Assembly: GCF_014357575.1 (NCBI RefSeq)
Contig: NZ_JACONW010000059.1
Span: forward strand, 1 to 33,557
DNA: 33,557 bases
Direction of reading: 5' to 3'
Origin: Pseudomonas folii
GTDB lineage: Bacteria > Pseudomonadota > Gammaproteobacteria > Pseudomonadales > Pseudomonadaceae
Shown: positions 24,933 through 33,481 of the stretch, in pieces
Layout: each line of letters opens with the position of its first letter
Numbering within the stretch: the first letter of the stretch is position 1
Notes under the pieces: model-generated
Databases searched by the model: none
Seen by the model: the letters and a program-made list of their open reading frames with translations, nothing else
Told to the model about the DNA's origin: nothing
Translations under genes and position numbers: made by a program

Positions 24933-25826
24933 TTAGACTGCGGCTGGGCGCACGACTTCCTGCGGGTCGGCGTGCACCAGCACCTCGGCCTTCGGGTATT
25001 CGCTGTTGATCGCCGCCGCGGCCTGGTCACAGAGGCCGTGGGCGACAGACAGCGTCAGGCTGCCTGGCAACTCCAGATGCAGCTGCACAAACCAATGATT
25101 GCCGGAAATTCTGGTGCGCAGGTCATGAGCACCGAGTACGCCGGGCACACTGCACGCCAGCTTCAGCATTCTGTCGCTGACATCCACCGGCAGCTCCTGA
25201 TCCATGAGCACCGAAACGGTTTCCCTGGCGATCTGGAAAGCACTCCACAGGATGTACAGAGAAATACCCAGGCCGAACCAGGCGTCAAGCTGCTGCCAGC
25301 CAAACCATGCCAACACCAGCGCCAGCAGAATGCCCATGTTCAGCAACATATCTGAGCGGTAGTGCAGTGAATCGGCGCGGATTGCAGCGGAACCCGTTTC
25401 CTTGATCACCTTGTGCTGAAACGTCAGCAGAGCAAACGTCAGCACCAGTGAAAGCAGCATCACGGCGATGCCCAGGCCGGGTGAGCCAATCGGCTCCGGG
25501 TTCTGAATGCGTTCTACAGCCTGAAAGCCGATCAAGCAGGCACTGACGGCAATGAATAGCGCCTGTGCCATCCCCGACAGCGCTTCCGCCTTGCCATGCC
25601 CATAACGGTGATCGTCATCGGCAGGCCGCAGTGCGTAATGCACCGCCAGCAGATTCAGAAATGATGCTGCTCCATCGAGCAGGGAGTCGGTCAACCCGGC
25701 TAGCAGGCTGACCGATCCACTGAGCCACCACGCCACCGCCTTGGCGATGATCAGGGTACTGGCGACCGCCAGCGATGCCCGGGTTGCCAGGCGCAACAAG
25801 CGGGCGTGTTCGAGGCTGGTGCTCAT
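24933..25826 (-). CDS. Cation diffusion facilitator family metal exporter (FieF/YiiP type)
   Basis: 297 residues, six transmembrane helices and a cytoplasmic C-terminal domain. The metal site of YiiP (Asp-Asp in helix 2, His-Asp in helix 5) is conserved as Asp47 and Asp51 in AGLTDSLLDGAAS, and His155 and Asp159 in IRADSLHYRSDMLLN. DDDHRYGHGKAEALSG is the usual loop. Expected role is proton-coupled efflux of Zn2+ or Fe2+ from the cytoplasm. Substrate choice cannot be read from sequence alone. It has the same orientation as the lipoprotein gene at 25848. Confidence 0.93.
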   Translation of the reverse strand: MSTSLEHARLLRLATRASLAVASTLIIAKAVAWWLSGSVSLLAGLTDSLLDGAASFLNLLAVHYALRPADDDHRYGHGKAEALSGMAQALFIAVSACLIGFQAVERIQNPEPIGSPGLGIAVMLLSLVLTFALLTFQHKVIKETGSAAIRADSLHYRSDMLLNMGILLALVLAWFGWQQLDAWFGLGISLYILWSAFQIARETVSVLMDQELPVDVSDRMLKLACSVPGVLGAHDLRTRISGNHWFVQLHLELPGSLTLSVAHGLCDQAAAAINSEYPKAEVLVHADPQEVVRPAAV

Positions 25827-25847
25827 GGTGCTTCCTTCAAATTACAG

Positions 25848-26267
25848 TCAGGCCGACGGCGCGAGGCCCAGGGCCGCCAGTTGTTGCACGCTGCCACGAT
25901 GCTGGATCAGGCGTGGATCGTTCAACGGCAGCGTGCGGCCCAGTTCGGTTTCCAGAATTGCCTGCAGCTTGCTGTTATCGACACTGCCATCGGCGTTCAC
26001 GGCCGGTTGCAGTTTTTGCGGGTCGATCTGCGCGCTCTGACCATGCGGGAAGTAGATCGCGCCCGTAGCAAAGTCGACACCGAAGGCGATCAGCCCAGGG
26101 ATTACGTAAAACAGCAGGCCGACAGCGTCGAGCACGGCAATCGCCGGATCAATCTTGCCATCGATCTGACCACGGCGATCGGGATAGAAAATGCTGCCGC
26201 ATGCGGTGAGTTGGGTCAGCAGAGTAGCGACCACAACGCCGCCGATTAAACGAGAAGGAATGCGCAT
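25848..26267 (-). CDS. Small lipoprotein of unknown function
   Basis: 139 residues from the ATG at 26267 (GGAG five to eight bases upstream); the longer frame to 26306 is not needed. The N-terminus is a lipoprotein signal: MRIPSRLIGG, a hydrophobic stretch, then lipobox LTAC with Cys23 as acylation site and Gly-Ser following, compatible with outer-membrane sorting. A second hydrophobic region (LDAVGLLFYVIPGLIAFGVD) follows at ~45-65. It lies 21 bases upstream of the CDF gene and is probably co-transcribed with it. I do not recognise the family. Confidence 0.8.
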   Translation of the reverse strand: MRIPSRLIGGVVVATLLTQLTACGSIFYPDRRGQIDGKIDPAIAVLDAVGLLFYVIPGLIAFGVDFATGAIYFPHGQSAQIDPQKLQPAVNADGSVDNSKLQAILETELGRTLPLNDPRLIQHRGSVQQLAALGLAPSA

Positions 26268-26357
26268 GAACATCTCCAGAAGTGAAGTGGCAACTATACA
26301 AGGCAAATAACGCAGAGCTATGACTATTGCGCGGTTCGGCGGTTCAGCAGTTACCCT

Positions 26358-26449
26358 CGTAGGACCGGCTTTAGCCGGGAGAGGGTCATTCCAGTCGCTG
26401 CATCCTTGTATGCTGGAACATTGCTCTCCCGGCTAAAGCCGGTCCTACG
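26358..26449. repeat. REP/BIME inverted pair (GTAGGACCGGCTTTAGCCGGGAGAG type)
   Basis: Perfect 26-base arms (26358-26383 and 26424-26449) with a 40-base spacer lie between the divergently transcribed lipoprotein and hydrolase genes. An open frame beginning at 26406 is read from this repeat. Confidence 0.88.
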
Positions 26450-26534
26450 GATCGCTTGCCGACAATACAACGTCGATATTTACTCGCCCATCCATGCACT
26501 GCATATTGCTCACGCACTCAAAGGGAGACGAACA

Positions 26535-27092
26535 ATGACAATCAGGGTTTTGGTGTTACCGGGGTTATTCAATTCGGGTGAAGCCCACTGGCAGTCGCAG
26601 TGGGAGCGGCAGTTCCCTGACCTGTACAGGGTTGAGCAAGAGGATTGGGAAACCCCGGTTGCGGCGGATTGGGTTGAACGTCTCAATCAGGAAATCACGG
26701 CAACTGACGGTGAAGTCGTGCTGGTCGGCCACAGTCTTGCGTGCACCCTGATTACTCGTTGGGCCCAGCAATATCCTGAGGCGCACAAGGTACGCGGTGC
26801 CTTGCTGGTGGCACCCAGCGATACCGAGGCAGACAGCTATCCATCGGGTACGAGCGGCTTTACGCCAATGTCGACGCAACGCCTTCCATTCCGGACGATC
26901 ACGGTAGCCAGTACTGACGATCCTTACGTGACTCAGGAACGAGCCCGGTTCTTCAGTGAAGCGTGGGGCAGCGAGTTGGTCTGGCTGGAAAACGCTGGGC
27001 ACATCAACGGTCAGACCGGATACGGACCTTGGCCGGAAGGCATTGAGTTGTTGTATCAATTGACGGGCGACTCTCGCTTTAAACTCAAGTGA
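26535..27092 (+). CDS. RBBP9/YdeN-family alpha/beta hydrolase
   Basis: 185 residues from the ATG at 26535 with AAAGGGAGA upstream. It is a minimal alpha/beta-hydrolase fold. The nucleophile is Ser67 in LVGHSLAC, the acid is Asp128 or Asp129 in ASTDDPYV, and the base is His156 in NAGHINGQTGYGPWPEG. The opening VLVLPGLFNSGEAHWQSQWE is characteristic of this serine hydrolase family, whose physiological substrates are unknown. Cytoplasmic, no signal peptide. It ends 70 bases before hrpB. Confidence 0.92.
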   Translation: MTIRVLVLPGLFNSGEAHWQSQWERQFPDLYRVEQEDWETPVAADWVERLNQEITATDGEVVLVGHSLACTLITRWAQQYPEAHKVRGALLVAPSDTEADSYPSGTSGFTPMSTQRLPFRTITVASTDDPYVTQERARFFSEAWGSELVWLENAGHINGQTGYGPWPEGIELLYQLTGDSRFKLK

Positions 27093-27133
27093 GGGCTTGA
27101 AGGGCTGATAGCAGATTTAATGCCATCGGCACG

Positions 27134-27139
27134 TATAAT
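27134..27139 (+). promoter_or_regulatory. Possible -10 box of hrpB
   Basis: A perfect TATAAT lies 24 bases upstream of the hrpB ATG. No good -35 hexamer is seen at the right distance, so hrpB could also be read through from the hydrolase gene. Confidence 0.35.
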
Positions 27140-27162
27140 CGGCCGCCTGTTCTGGAGCCGCC

Positions 27163-29694
27163 ATGATTTCCCTGCCCATCGATGCCGTTTTACCCGACCT
27201 GCGCCAGGCGCTGTCCGAGCGCCATGAAGCGGTGCTCGAAGCCCCGCCCGGCGCAGGCAAGACCACTCGCGTGCCGTTGGCGCTGCTTGAGGAAACCTGG
27301 CTCGCCGGGCAAACCATTCTCATGCTCGAACCACGCCGACTGGCAGCGCGGGCAGCGGCCGAGCGACTGGCCAGTGAGCTGGGCGAGAAGGTGGGTGAAA
27401 CCGTTGGCTACCGCATCCGTCTGGAAAGCAGGGTAGGCCCCAACACACGCATCGAAGTCGTCACCGAAGGCATTCTGACTAGGCGCTTGCAGGATGACCC
27501 GGCGCTGGAAGGCGTGGGTTTGCTGATCTTCGACGAATTTCATGAGCGCAGCCTGGATGCCGACCTGGCCTTGGCCCTGAGCCTCAACGGTCGCGATCTC
27601 TTCCGTGACGAGCAACCGCTGAAGATCCTGCTGATGTCGGCCACTCTGGAGGGCGAGCGCCTTTCGAGTTTGCTCGACGATGCGCCGGTGGTACGCAGCG
27701 ACGGTCGGATGTTCCCGGTGCAGATGCAGTGGGGCCGACCGTTTCAGCCCGGCGAATTCATCGAGCCGCGGGTGGTGCAGACGGTGCTGGATGCGATCAA
27801 TGATCAAAGCGGCAGCCTGTTGGTCTTTCTGCCAGGACAGGCGGAAATTCGGCGGGTCAATCAGCAACTGGCGGATGCCTTGGGCTCGCGACCCGACATC
27901 ATGTTGTGCCCGTTGCACGGCGAACTGGATCTGAACGCCCAGCGCGCCGCCATTGAACCCGCACCCAAGGGCATTCGCAAAGTGGTGCTGGCGACCAACA
28001 TTGCCGAAACCAGCCTTACCATCGACGGCGTGCGCGTGGTAATCGACGCCGGGATGGCGCGAGTTCCACGTTTCGATCCGGGCAGCGGCATGACTCGCCT
28101 CGACACTCATCGCATCTCCAAAGCCAGCGCGACACAGCGCGCCGGTCGAGCAGGGCGCCTGGAGCCGGGTGTGTGTTATCGGCTGTGGTCCGAAGCTCAA
28201 CATGAGCAACTTGCTGCATATGGCGCAGCGGAAATCCTTCAGGCAGATCTCGCCGGTTTGGCCTTGCAACTGGCGCGCTGGGGTGTCACGCCGACGCAAC
28301 TGGTCTGGCTCGATGTGCCGCCCGCTGCGGCCTATGGGCAGGCTCAGGATTTGTTGGTCCGTCTGGGCGCGCTGACCCGAGAACCGGGGCAAGAGCTCAA
28401 GCTTACGTCTCATGGTCAGGCCATGGCTGAGATGCCCGCTCACCCGCGTATCGCCCATTTGCTCCTGCGCGGTCAGGCGCTGGGCCTTGGCAGTCTGGCC
28501 TGCGATGTTGCTGCACTGCTTGGCGAGCGCGACATTTTGCGTGGTGCCGGTGCCGATCTGCACAGTCGTTTGACGCTGCTCGATGGCAGTGAGCGCGCTG
28601 CCCGTGGCGCTCAAGGTGGTGTGCAACGAGCGAAACAACTGGCTCGCCAATATCGCGGCTATTTACGTGGCGCTGCGACTGAGCCAGTCAGCGATCCAGA
28701 GCATCCGCGCTGGCTGGGCGCGTTGCTGGCGCTGGCCTATCCCGACCGTGTTGCGCAGCAGCGAAAAGCTGGCGGTGCGGAATACCGGCTGGCCAATGGT
28801 CGTGCGGCCTTGTTTGCCGAAGTCGATGCGTTGATGAAGCAACCGTGGTTGGTAGTCGCCGACCTTGGCAGCCGTCAGGGGCAACGCGAAGAGCGTATCT
28901 ATCTGGCGGCAGAGTTCGACCCGGCATTGTTTGATTCAGTGTTGGCGGAACAAGTGGTTCAGCTCGACCAACTGGATTGGGATGAGCGCGAAGGTGTGTT
29001 CCGTGCTGAGCGCCAGCGCAAGGTCGGGGAATTGATCCTCAGTCGCGAGCCACTGACCGGGCTGGATGAGTCTGCCAAAGGTCAGGCGTTGCTGGCTTTG
29101 GTGCGGCGTAAAGGTCTGGAATTGTTGCCGTGGACGCCCGAACTGCGTCAATGGCAGGCGCGCGTCGGTTTGTTGCGCTCGCTGGATCTGCAGCAGAAAG
29201 ACAGCAGCGAATGGCCGGATGTCAGTAACGCCGGTTTGCTAGAGCGGCTGGAAATCTGGTTGTTGCCGTATCTGGGCAAGGTGTCGCGGCTCAGCCATTT
29301 CAGCAATCTGGACTTGTCGTCGATCCTGCATAACCTGCTGCCGTGGCCGTTGCCCCAACGTCTGGATGAGCTGGCTCCGCATCACCTGAGCGTGCCGTCC
29401 GGGTCATCAGTGCGGCTGGATTACAGCGAACACCCACCGATTCTCGCCGTGCGCCTGCAAGAACTGTTTGGTCTGGCCGACACACCGCGCATCGCCAATG
29501 GGCGACAGATCGTCAAACTGCACCTCCTGTCCCCGGCCCGCCGTCCGGTGCAGGTGACGCAAGACCTGGCCAACTTCTGGCGCAGCACCTATGCCGAAGT
29601 GAAGAAGGACTTGAAGGGCAGGTATCCGAAGCACTACTGGCCGGATGACCCGCTGATTGCCGAGCCGACAGCGCGGATCAAGCCGAGGAAGTGA
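27163..29694 (+). CDS. hrpB: ATP-dependent RNA helicase HrpB
   Basis: DEAH-box helicase of 843 residues, the usual length. Walker A APPGAGKTT is at ~28-36 and DEFHERSLD begins at residue 124, with motif III SATLEG after it. The second RecA domain has TNIAETSLTIDGVRVVIDAG and QRAGRAGRLEPGVCYRLW. HA2 and the HrpB-specific C-terminal domains follow to the conserved PVQVTQDLANFWRSTYAEV and KGRYPKHYWPDDP. The cellular role of HrpB is poorly defined, and it is not the type III regulator of the same name. A hairpin follows the stop. Confidence 0.97.
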   Translation: MISLPIDAVLPDLRQALSERHEAVLEAPPGAGKTTRVPLALLEETWLAGQTILMLEPRRLAARAAAERLASELGEKVGETVGYRIRLESRVGPNTRIEVVTEGILTRRLQDDPALEGVGLLIFDEFHERSLDADLALALSLNGRDLFRDEQPLKILLMSATLEGERLSSLLDDAPVVRSDGRMFPVQMQWGRPFQPGEFIEPRVVQTVLDAINDQSGSLLVFLPGQAEIRRVNQQLADALGSRPDIMLCPLHGELDLNAQRAAIEPAPKGIRKVVLATNIAETSLTIDGVRVVIDAGMARVPRFDPGSGMTRLDTHRISKASATQRAGRAGRLEPGVCYRLWSEAQHEQLAAYGAAEILQADLAGLALQLARWGVTPTQLVWLDVPPAAAYGQAQDLLVRLGALTREPGQELKLTSHGQAMAEMPAHPRIAHLLLRGQALGLGSLACDVAALLGERDILRGAGADLHSRLTLLDGSERAARGAQGGVQRAKQLARQYRGYLRGAATEPVSDPEHPRWLGALLALAYPDRVAQQRKAGGAEYRLANGRAALFAEVDALMKQPWLVVADLGSRQGQREERIYLAAEFDPALFDSVLAEQVVQLDQLDWDEREGVFRAERQRKVGELILSREPLTGLDESAKGQALLALVRRKGLELLPWTPELRQWQARVGLLRSLDLQQKDSSEWPDVSNAGLLERLEIWLLPYLGKVSRLSHFSNLDLSSILHNLLPWPLPQRLDELAPHHLSVPSGSSVRLDYSEHPPILAVRLQELFGLADTPRIANGRQIVKLHLLSPARRPVQVTQDLANFWRSTYAEVKKDLKGRYPKHYWPDDPLIAEPTARIKPRK

Positions 29695-29716
29695 AGGCGC
29701 TTTAGGAGAGCGCCTT
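29694..29716 (+). terminator. Hairpin after hrpB, possible terminator
   Basis: AAGGCGCT/AGCGCCTT stem with a 7-base loop overlaps the last base of the hrpB stop. Only CTGTG follows, so the U-tract is poor and intrinsic termination may be weak. Confidence 0.5.
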
Positions 29717-29756
29717 CTGTGCCTGCCACAACCCTATCGCGCAGCAAACACGGTCC

Positions 29757-29847
29757 CTGTAGGAGCGTACGAGCACCGCGAGGCCGCGATAGCGATTTGC
29801 CTGACACACCGCCATCGCTGCCTCGCGGTGCTCGTGAGCTCCTACAG
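29757..29847. repeat. REP/BIME inverted pair (GTAGGAGC-ACGAGCACCGCGAGG type)
   Basis: Arms CTGTAGGAGC-GT-ACGAGCACCGCGAGG and CCTCGCGGTGCTCGTGAGCTCCTACAG are complementary except at the small internal step. It is a different core from the other REP pairs in the window and lies between hrpB and the AT-rich orphan gene. Confidence 0.85.
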
Positions 29848-29929
29848 ATATTTGTTCAAGTTCGCGGAAACTCAGGGCAACGCCAGCAACAAAAAACAGC
29901 CAACTACATCAGATGGTTACGAGATGAAT

Positions 29930-30358
29930 TCAATATGAAGGCATCAACTCACCGACCGCCCCAGAAACAACATCAAACGAAAATCTGTAATCCAGATTAT
30001 TGATGTTTACAAAGAAGCACAGCTGCCCGGATACATAATAAACATCAGAAAAAATGCCTTGGCCAATTATAGATTTTGCAGCAGCACAGACATCCCACAT
30101 CAGATCGCCGTCAGGCTTGATAATCAGGGCTTCATTTTCTTTTATATCAAATGGAGCAATCACAACCGCTATGCCAGTACCGTCCACTAATAATTCAGGA
30201 ATCAGTTTCTGGGGATTTTCGATTTTGTGAGAACACCCAAGAAAAGACCATGCGACTCCCGTAGGCAAAGACTCCCACACGCTCAAGCCTTGAGAGTTGG
30301 CGCCGCGATCAGATGATCCAGGTTTGTTGATCACCGAATAGTTTTCAATAACGCTCAT
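29930..30358 (-). CDS. AT-rich orphan protein of unknown function
   Basis: 142 residues with no signal peptide or membrane helix. I do not recognise the family. The start at 30358 is supported by GGTGGATAA upstream. Content: an N-terminal polar stretch, then WESLPTGVAWSFLGCSHKI, IAVVIAPFDIKENEALIIKP and a C-terminal FVNINNLDYRFSFDVVSG, suggesting a small alpha/beta fold. Hand-counted G+C over 29941-30360 is about 44%, clearly below the neighbouring genes, and REP elements flank it on both sides. Size, soluble character and composition would suit an orphan immunity or other horizontally gained protein, but nothing in the sequence proves it. Confidence 0.65.
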   Translation of the reverse strand: MSVIENYSVINKPGSSDRGANSQGLSVWESLPTGVAWSFLGCSHKIENPQKLIPELLVDGTGIAVVIAPFDIKENEALIIKPDGDLMWDVCAAAKSIIGQGIFSDVYYVSGQLCFFVNINNLDYRFSFDVVSGAVGELMPSY

Positions 30359-30425
30359 TTATCCACCATAACCACAGAGTGACACGCTCTTTCTGGGCGA
30401 TTCCATGTTGCCTGCCAATACATTT

Positions 30426-30450
30426 CGTGGGAGCGAATTCATTCGCGAAT
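30426..30450. repeat. Single REP arm (GTGGGAGCGAATTCATTCGCGAA)
   Basis: One solitary arm of the GTGGGAGCGAATTCATTCGCGAA family, itself containing the short palindrome GCGAATTCATTCGC. No partner arm is seen nearby. It is about 100 bases from the next REP pair. Confidence 0.75.
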
Positions 30451-30550
30451 GGGCCGGTACATCCGCAGCCTATGTATTGCCTGAAATACCGCATTCCTGA
30501 CTGAATTCGGTCCTATAGGGAATATGAGACCCCGAGTATCAGCGTGCTGT

Positions 30551-30642
30551 CGTGGGACCGGCTTTAGCCGGGAAGAGGCCACTACAGTTACTAAAAATGT
30601 ACCGTTAGACATATCGCTTTCCCGGCTAAAGCCGGTCCCACG
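30551..30642. repeat. REP/BIME inverted pair (GTGGGACCGGCTTTAGCCGGGAA type)
   Basis: Arms CGTGGGACCGGCTTTAGCCG and its complement ending GCCGGTCCCACG surround a ~40-base spacer just downstream of the EEP-family gene. Same family as 20127-20220. Confidence 0.88.
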
Positions 30643-30659
30643 ACTTTCTCCTAAATGGC

Positions 30660-31748
30660 CTAAGGCAACACCGGCAACAAAAACCGTCCAATCACTGGCA
30701 AATGATTGGAAATCAGCAAAGTGTCTTCCTGGCGCACGGCAGCGCCGACACGCTTGAGTCGCGGGCTGAAAAACAGGTAATCCACCGTACGATCCGGGCC
30801 ATTGACGCGGGGATCGTTGGGGAAGTGCGTGAGCCATTTCGAGCGATCAATGCCGCCGACTTCAACGTTGTTCGGGATCATCGGGTATTTGTCCCAGAGC
30901 ACGTGCAACTGGCTGTCCGGCTGATACAACGAGCGCTGCTCGGCCGGCAGGCGCTGATATTGACCCAGCGGCAGCAAGTTGAAATCCCCACCTATCAGCC
31001 AGGGCGTACCGGTGGCTTCAAACTTGTCGAGCAGCTTGCTGGTCGCCTGGACTTGGCGCTGCATGGCGTCGTCGCCTTCGATAAAGGTGTCCAGATGGGT
31101 GTTGATCACCGCGAGATGGCCGCCGTCGCGCAGGGGCAGGTAACTCACCAGCAACGCGGGTTTACGCTGGAACTGGCGACTGATCAGGTTGGCGTCGCGA
31201 ATCGGAAGCTGGATGCGTTCGGCCCGGTCGATTTCGAATCGGCTCAGGGTCGCGAGTTTCATGCCGACGCTGCCTGCGATGTGTCGATTCGGGACGAAAT
31301 CAGCTTTCCAGTAAAACGCCTCGGAGCTGCAGGGATACAGGTCGGTGACGCGCTCTTGCAGCAGCGCCAGTTGATCGTCGTAGCCGGTGCTCTTCGCGCC
31401 GTCGTTCACTTCCTGCAGCAGGACGATGTCCGGCTGTTCGTCGCGAATCACCCTGGCGACTTCATCGAGATTGAAGGCGACATCTTCTGGCGTAGGTCGC
31501 TCGTCCGGGCCGCTGCCATCGGTCATGTCATACCAGAACACGTAACGCTTGCCCGCCAGATACTGGATGTTCCAGGTCATGACCTTGAGCGCTTGTCCCG
31601 GTATCAAACGCGGTGTTTTATCTGCAGGGGTACAGGCGACAGGCAATTCTTCACGGGGAGCAGGGCGCCAGGTCAGGGTGTAGACCAGCACCAGCAGCAC
31701 GCCGGCCAGCAATACAAGAATCAGCATGAAACGGATCAAGCGGCTCAT
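30660..31748 (-). CDS. Membrane-anchored endonuclease/exonuclease/phosphatase (EEP) family protein
   Basis: 362 residues. An N-terminal signal anchor (IRFMLILVLLAGVLLVLVYTLTW, ~5-27) is followed by a periplasmic-side EEP fold. Metal and catalytic motifs in order: VMTWNIQYL (~56-64), VLLQEVND (Glu ligand), AVINTHLDTF, WLIGGDFNLLP and the C-terminal ISNHLPV. All EEP hallmark residues are present, so it should be an active phosphoesterase. Whether the substrate is nucleic acid, a phospholipid or a small phosphoester is not evident. The extracytoplasmic position argues against a DNA-repair role. Confidence 0.9.
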   Translation of the reverse strand: MSRLIRFMLILVLLAGVLLVLVYTLTWRPAPREELPVACTPADKTPRLIPGQALKVMTWNIQYLAGKRYVFWYDMTDGSGPDERPTPEDVAFNLDEVARVIRDEQPDIVLLQEVNDGAKSTGYDDQLALLQERVTDLYPCSSEAFYWKADFVPNRHIAGSVGMKLATLSRFEIDRAERIQLPIRDANLISRQFQRKPALLVSYLPLRDGGHLAVINTHLDTFIEGDDAMQRQVQATSKLLDKFEATGTPWLIGGDFNLLPLGQYQRLPAEQRSLYQPDSQLHVLWDKYPMIPNNVEVGGIDRSKWLTHFPNDPRVNGPDRTVDYLFFSPRLKRVGAAVRQEDTLLISNHLPVIGRFLLPVLP

Positions 31749-31862
31749 CGGCTCGGCTTAGAACGCGCTGCGTTCAGTCAAAGGTCGCGTTGCAGGGTTT
31801 TCGAAAAAAGCGCAAACCCGAGCATAGCCCGACTGGAACATGATTGGCAGCCTTCGTCTCTT

Positions 31863-32540
31863 TTACTCTAGCTCTTCAGGTTGTTCAGGTGGTTCGTTGA
31901 GCAGCATGAACAGACGAAACATCACCACGCTGGTGAACAACTGCAGGAAGCTGCTGACTATGTTGATCAGCAAAATGGCCGCCTCATTTGGCGGCTCGGG
32001 CAGCAGGAGATATGCGCCCCCTTCAAGCAGCGACAGGGGAATATAAATGCATAGCACGCAGGTCAGAATGCGCACGAAATGGCCCTTGCTCATCTCGAAG
32101 CTCGCGCGCATCGCCATCAGCGGCGTCAGGCCACGTAGCACCAGCAGGTATTCCGAGAACACCAGTTTGATCATCACCCAGATGCCGGGAAGGATGAACA
32201 GTGACAGACCAAACATGATCAGCAGGGTGCTCAGTGCCGAGAGTACGGCAAAGGTCGGCCACATGCGCAGCGCCATGGCGAGCAGGTCGCGCGGTCCAGG
32301 CTGATCTCCACCACGGCTGCGTGCATCCATGAACAGGATCAATGCACAGGTATAGAGCGGATAGAACAACAGACCGATCAGTAGCTCGTAAGTCGATGAG
32401 GTACTGGCCGTCAGCGAACTGCTCGGCGCCTGCTTGGCCAGCGCCTCAACGATCACCAGCGGCAGACACAGCACCAGAATGCTCGTCAGGTTGCGCCGGA
32501 AAAAGTACAGGGAGTCGGTAAGAATCGTCAGCGGGTTCAT
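31863..32540 (-). CDS. YciC-family multi-pass membrane protein
   Basis: 225 residues from the ATG at 32540 (MNPLTILTDSLYFFRRN); the extra upstream codons to 32573 are not family-like. Around six hydrophobic segments, including ILVLCLPLVIVEALA, LLIGLLFYPLYTCALILFMD, LFILPGIWVMIKLVFSEYLLV and AAILLINIVSSFLQLFTSVV. The FILPGIWVMIKLVFSEYLLV stretch is typical of YciC/UPF0259 proteins. Acidic C-terminal tail EPPEQPEELE. Function unknown. It is 114 bases from the EEP gene on the same strand. Confidence 0.85.
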   Translation of the reverse strand: MNPLTILTDSLYFFRRNLTSILVLCLPLVIVEALAKQAPSSSLTASTSSTYELLIGLLFYPLYTCALILFMDARSRGGDQPGPRDLLAMALRMWPTFAVLSALSTLLIMFGLSLFILPGIWVMIKLVFSEYLLVLRGLTPLMAMRASFEMSKGHFVRILTCVLCIYIPLSLLEGGAYLLLPEPPNEAAILLINIVSSFLQLFTSVVMFRLFMLLNEPPEQPEELE

Positions 32541-32719
32541 TAGGATCGGGTCGCAGAAAAAGCAGTCGGTCACTTTAGCTGGCTAACCAGGCACCGGCCA
32601 GAGCCTTCTTAACATTTGCGACAGTCTATTGAAACGCCCTGGATTAGCCCCATTACCTTGCTTACGCGTTGGCTATCCGGCCAGGCGAAGATTTTTAACG
32701 GCAATCTAACGAGGTCGCC

Positions 32720-33481
32720 ATGAACAGCGAAGAGCAAACCCTGATCGATGGTCTTTTCAGCAAACTGAAAAGTGCCGAAACCAGCTCAGCCCCCCGTGAC
32801 GTAGAGGCTGAAGCCAGGATCAAGGAGCATCTCAACCAGCAGCCCGCCGCACCTTATTACATGGCGCAGGCGATTCTGGTGCAGGAAGCGGCAGTGAATC
32901 AGCTCAACCAGCAGGTCAAAGAGCGCGATGAGCAAATCCAGCGTTTGCAGGCTGAACTTCAGCAGGCGAAGGCCCAAGGACCTTCGGCTCCGGCGCAGGG
33001 CGGTGGTGGGTTTCTGTCGAGCATTTTCGGCGGTGGCGGCAATCGTCCGCAGCCTCAGCCGCAGCAGTCATTTTCTCAGCCGCCAGCGTCGTCCGGTGGT
33101 GGCTGGCGCGACGGCCCATCCAGCCCTCCGCCTTATAACGCTCCGCAAGGTAATCAGGGTAATTATGCCGCTCCGCAACAGCAGGCTCCACGCGGTGGCG
33201 GTTTTCTCGGTGGCGCGTTGCAAACCGCAGCCGGTGTCGCCGGTGGTGTAATGCTGGCGCAGGGTTTGAGCAGCATGTTCGGCAATCACAACCAGCCTGA
33301 AGAAGTTGTGGAAGTCATCAAAGAAGAGCCTGCTCAGGTTGCTGATCATAGCCCTCAGGATTCAGGTGGCGGCTGGAACGATAACCAGGAGAGTGTGACC
33401 AGCAACGATTCATACGGCAGCGATCAAGGCGGCTGGGATGACGGCGGTTTTGATGGCGGGGATGATGATTCGTTTGTTTGA
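32720..33481 (+). CDS. DUF2076 family protein
   Basis: 253 residues. The N-terminus MNSEEQTLIDGLFSKLKSAE begins a helical domain with a coiled coil (~50-90, QLNQQVKERDEQIQRLQAEL). A Gly/Pro/Gln-rich linker with GGGFLSSIFGGGG follows. A hydrophobic Gly/Ala stretch (GALQTAAGVAGGVMLAQGLS) lies at ~160-185. The acidic, Gly/Trp/Asp-rich C-terminus ends in GGDDDSFV. This layout matches DUF2076 (COG3416), of unknown function and often described as a periplasmic sensor, although no classical signal peptide is visible. GAGG precedes the ATG at 32720. Divergent from the YciC-family gene. Confidence 0.9.
   Translation: MNSEEQTLIDGLFSKLKSAETSSAPRDVEAEARIKEHLNQQPAAPYYMAQAILVQEAAVNQLNQQVKERDEQIQRLQAELQQAKAQGPSAPAQGGGGFLSSIFGGGGNRPQPQPQQSFSQPPASSGGGWRDGPSSPPPYNAPQGNQGNYAAPQQQAPRGGGFLGGALQTAAGVAGGVMLAQGLSSMFGNHNQPEEVVEVIKEEPAQVADHSPQDSGGGWNDNQESVTSNDSYGSDQGGWDDGGFDGGDDDSFV

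Noticed and set aside
26406..26534. Upstream extension of the RBBP9-like hydrolase
   Set aside because: The extra 43 codons come from a REP arm and intergenic DNA; the ATG at 26535 has a good ribosome-binding site and the family N-terminus.
27190..28650. 486-codon open frame on the minus strand opposite hrpB
   Set aside because: It is fully antisense to the clear HrpB helicase motifs, has no recognisable domain, and long antisense frames are common in high-GC genomes.
27163..29694. HrpB taken as the type III secretion regulator
   Set aside because: The protein is a DEAH-box helicase; the shared name with the plant-pathogen regulator is coincidental.
30702..31871. 389-codon plus-strand frame opposite the EEP gene
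   Set aside because: Antisense to a gene with all EEP catalytic motifs; no recognisable domain.
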